This document shows positions 61,563 to 64,000 of a stretch of DNA of 64,000 nt, in pieces (position 1 is the first letter of the stretch; every line of letters begins with the position of its first letter). The notes beneath the pieces are model-generated. The model was not told the DNA's origin and did no database searches. It saw only the letters and a list, made by a program, of their open reading frames with translations. The stretch spans positions 186,001 through 250,000 of the forward strand of contig NZ_JADTQG010000002.1 in the NCBI RefSeq assembly GCF_016008875.1. Reading direction: 5' to 3'. Origin of the DNA: Ectopseudomonas mendocina. GTDB taxonomy: Bacteria > Pseudomonadota > Gammaproteobacteria > Pseudomonadales > Pseudomonadaceae. A program made the translations under genes and the position numbers.

Positions 61563-62564
61563 ATGTTCAAATCGCTACTGACTGGCGCCGCTCTCGGACT
61601 CAGCGCCCTCACCATGGCTCTGCCAGCCCACGCCGAATACCCCGAGCGCAGCATCCAGGCGGTCATTCCCTGGGGCGCGGGCGGCGCCACCGACAACGTC
61701 ATGCGCAGCCTGACCCCGTACGTGGAGAAGGAGCTGGGTGGCAAGTTCATCCTCAACAACCGCCCGGGCGGCACCGCCGTGATCGGCAGCACCTTCGTCA
61801 AGACCCAGCGCCCCGATGGCTACACCGTCCTGCTCGGCGCGGAAAACCCGCAGCTGTACAAGGTGCTGAAACTGGCCGACTTCGACTATGCCGACTTCTA
61901 CCCGGTCAGCATCATCGGCCAGAACGTGGTGGTGATCGCCGCCAACGCCGATGCGCCGTTCAACAACATGGCCGAGCTGCTGGCTGCCGCCAAGGCCAAC
62001 CCGGACACCCTGCGCATGGGTTCCACCGGCGCCGGCGGCCTGCCGAGCACCGTCAGCGCGATGATCAACGCGGTGGACGAACTGAAAGTGCGTGAAGTGA
62101 CCTTCGGCGGCGACGGCCCCGGCATCACCGCACTGATGGGCAAGCACATCGACTTCATGCCGCTGAGCCTGGCCGCCGCGCGCGAGCTGGTACGCAGCGG
62201 CAAGCTCAAGGCCCTGGCCGTGTTCGCCACCGAGGAAACCCCGGAGCTGCCGGGCGTGGAGCCGATCACCAAGTCGCTGCCGGCGATTGCCGAGTACCTG
62301 CCCTGGGGTCCGTTCTGGGGCGCCTTCGTACGCAAGGACACCCCGGATGACGTCAAGCAGAAGCTGGTCGATGCCTATGCCAAAGCCGTGGCCAACCCCG
62401 AGTTCCAGGGCTTCTTGAAAAACTTCGGCGCGCAGAGCCTGAACCTCAACGGCGCCGAAGCCGAGGAGTTCCTCAAGCGCTGGCAGTCGGTCACCACCTG
62501 GTCGATGTACAAGGCCAAGGCCATCGAGGTCGCCCCGGACTCGGTCGGCATTCCCAAGCCGTGA
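61563..62564 (+). CDS. tctC: Bug/TctC-family periplasmic solute-binding protein
   Basis: TctC binds the solute in the periplasm and delivers it to TctAB. The 333-residue precursor has a signal peptide (MFKSLLTGAALGLSALTMAL, cleavage after AHA), then the Bug-family start EYPERSIQAVIPWGAGGATDNVMRSLTPYVEKELGG. It also shows VVNRPGG-type ILNNRPGGTAVIGSTFVKTQRPDGYT and GSTGAGGLPSTVSAMINAV, the loops that hold a carboxylate. The start at 61563 has GGAGAG 8 bp upstream; the ATG at 61548 lies before it. The order is B-A-C. Confidence 0.93.
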   Translation: MFKSLLTGAALGLSALTMALPAHAEYPERSIQAVIPWGAGGATDNVMRSLTPYVEKELGGKFILNNRPGGTAVIGSTFVKTQRPDGYTVLLGAENPQLYKVLKLADFDYADFYPVSIIGQNVVVIAANADAPFNNMAELLAAAKANPDTLRMGSTGAGGLPSTVSAMINAVDELKVREVTFGGDGPGITALMGKHIDFMPLSLAAARELVRSGKLKALAVFATEETPELPGVEPITKSLPAIAEYLPWGPFWGAFVRKDTPDDVKQKLVDAYAKAVANPEFQGFLKNFGAQSLNLNGAEAEEFLKRWQSVTTWSMYKAKAIEVAPDSVGIPKP

Positions 62565-62592
62565 TCCTTGCCTGAGCCGAAAGGCTCGTGGC

Positions 62593-62630
62593 AAAAGCCG
62601 CTGCCACGGTAATCGTGGCAGCGGCTTTTT
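62593..62630 (+). terminator. Terminator after tctC
   Basis: AAAAGCCGCTGCCACG and CGTGGCAGCGGCTTTT form a perfect 16-bp stem around GTAAT, followed by T and GCATTTTG. It lies between tctC and the convergent AraC gene, so it probably ends both. Confidence 0.93.
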
Positions 62631-62657
62631 GCATTTTGCTCCACGCCTGGCCCGTGC

Positions 62658-64000
<1,343 letters not shown>

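Overview
The window is GC-rich, densely coding bacterial chromosome that reads as a Pseudomonas of the P. aeruginosa / P. mendocina side of the genus (inference). The reasons are the protein sequences, the gene order from thiD to ppa, which matches from memory the P. aeruginosa PAO1 PA3975-PA4031 block, and several families of short palindromic repeats between genes. I saw no rRNA, tRNA, CRISPR array, insertion sequence or prophage.

Layout. 1-3403: a siderophore ABC importer read leftward (fhuC-fhuB-fhuD, the last cut by the window edge) behind a Fur-box-like site; an MFS permease follows at 3415-4575. 4707-8712: thiamine (thiD, thiE) and tetrapyrrole (hemL) genes, a membrane protein and a Sel1-repeat protein. 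8835-15819: miaB, phoH-like, ybeY, corC and lnt, flanked by DUF1820 and YdcF genes. 15908-22615: a zinc-ribbon protein, leuS-lptE-holA, arfA with an internal hairpin, and an MltB-family lytic transglycosylase. 22759-34170: lipA facing a long leftward run proA-nadD-rsfS-rlmH-mrdA-rodA-mltB-rlpA-dacC-ybeD-lipB that joins proline and NAD synthesis, ribosome maturation, cell elongation, septal wall processing and lipoate attachment. 34410-50360: mixed genes, including a DNA glycosylase, a DedA-PAP2 fusion, lrgAB, MaoC, a lipoprotein joining MORN repeats to a C13-type protease, an acyl-CoA dehydrogenase, ubiX, mpl, a MtfA-like peptidase and ppa. A frameshifted DUF2845 gene runs into a YceK-like lipoprotein gene at 45498-46058.

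50768-64000 is a different kind of region: a catabolic island for hydroaromatic acids. It encodes a type II dehydroquinase, a quinate/shikimate dehydrogenase with NAD-type features, a 3-dehydroshikimate dehydratase fused to an HPPD-like domain, a TetR regulator, an EamA permease, a second short TIM-barrel enzyme, a Gfo/Idh/MocA oxidoreductase, an IclR regulator, a complete tripartite tricarboxylate transporter (tctB-tctA-tctC), an AraC regulator and the start of pobA. Quinate, shikimate and 4-hydroxybenzoate would all converge on protocatechuate. PAO1 has a shorter relative of this cluster (PA0242-PA0248, from memory) without the TTT transporter, Gfo/Idh/MocA, IclR and extra TIM-barrel genes.

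The most interesting signal is regulatory. A 14-bp palindrome (ACTAAC-YR-GTTAGT type) occurs before aroQ, the dehydratase gene and the transporter operon. In the last two places it sits 4-5 bp from a second palindrome (GTTCG-N5-CGAAC) of the kind bound by IclR-family PcaR regulators. This suggests that a TetR and an IclR regulator jointly control uptake and dehydration, while dehydroquinase and dehydrogenase respond to the TetR protein alone.
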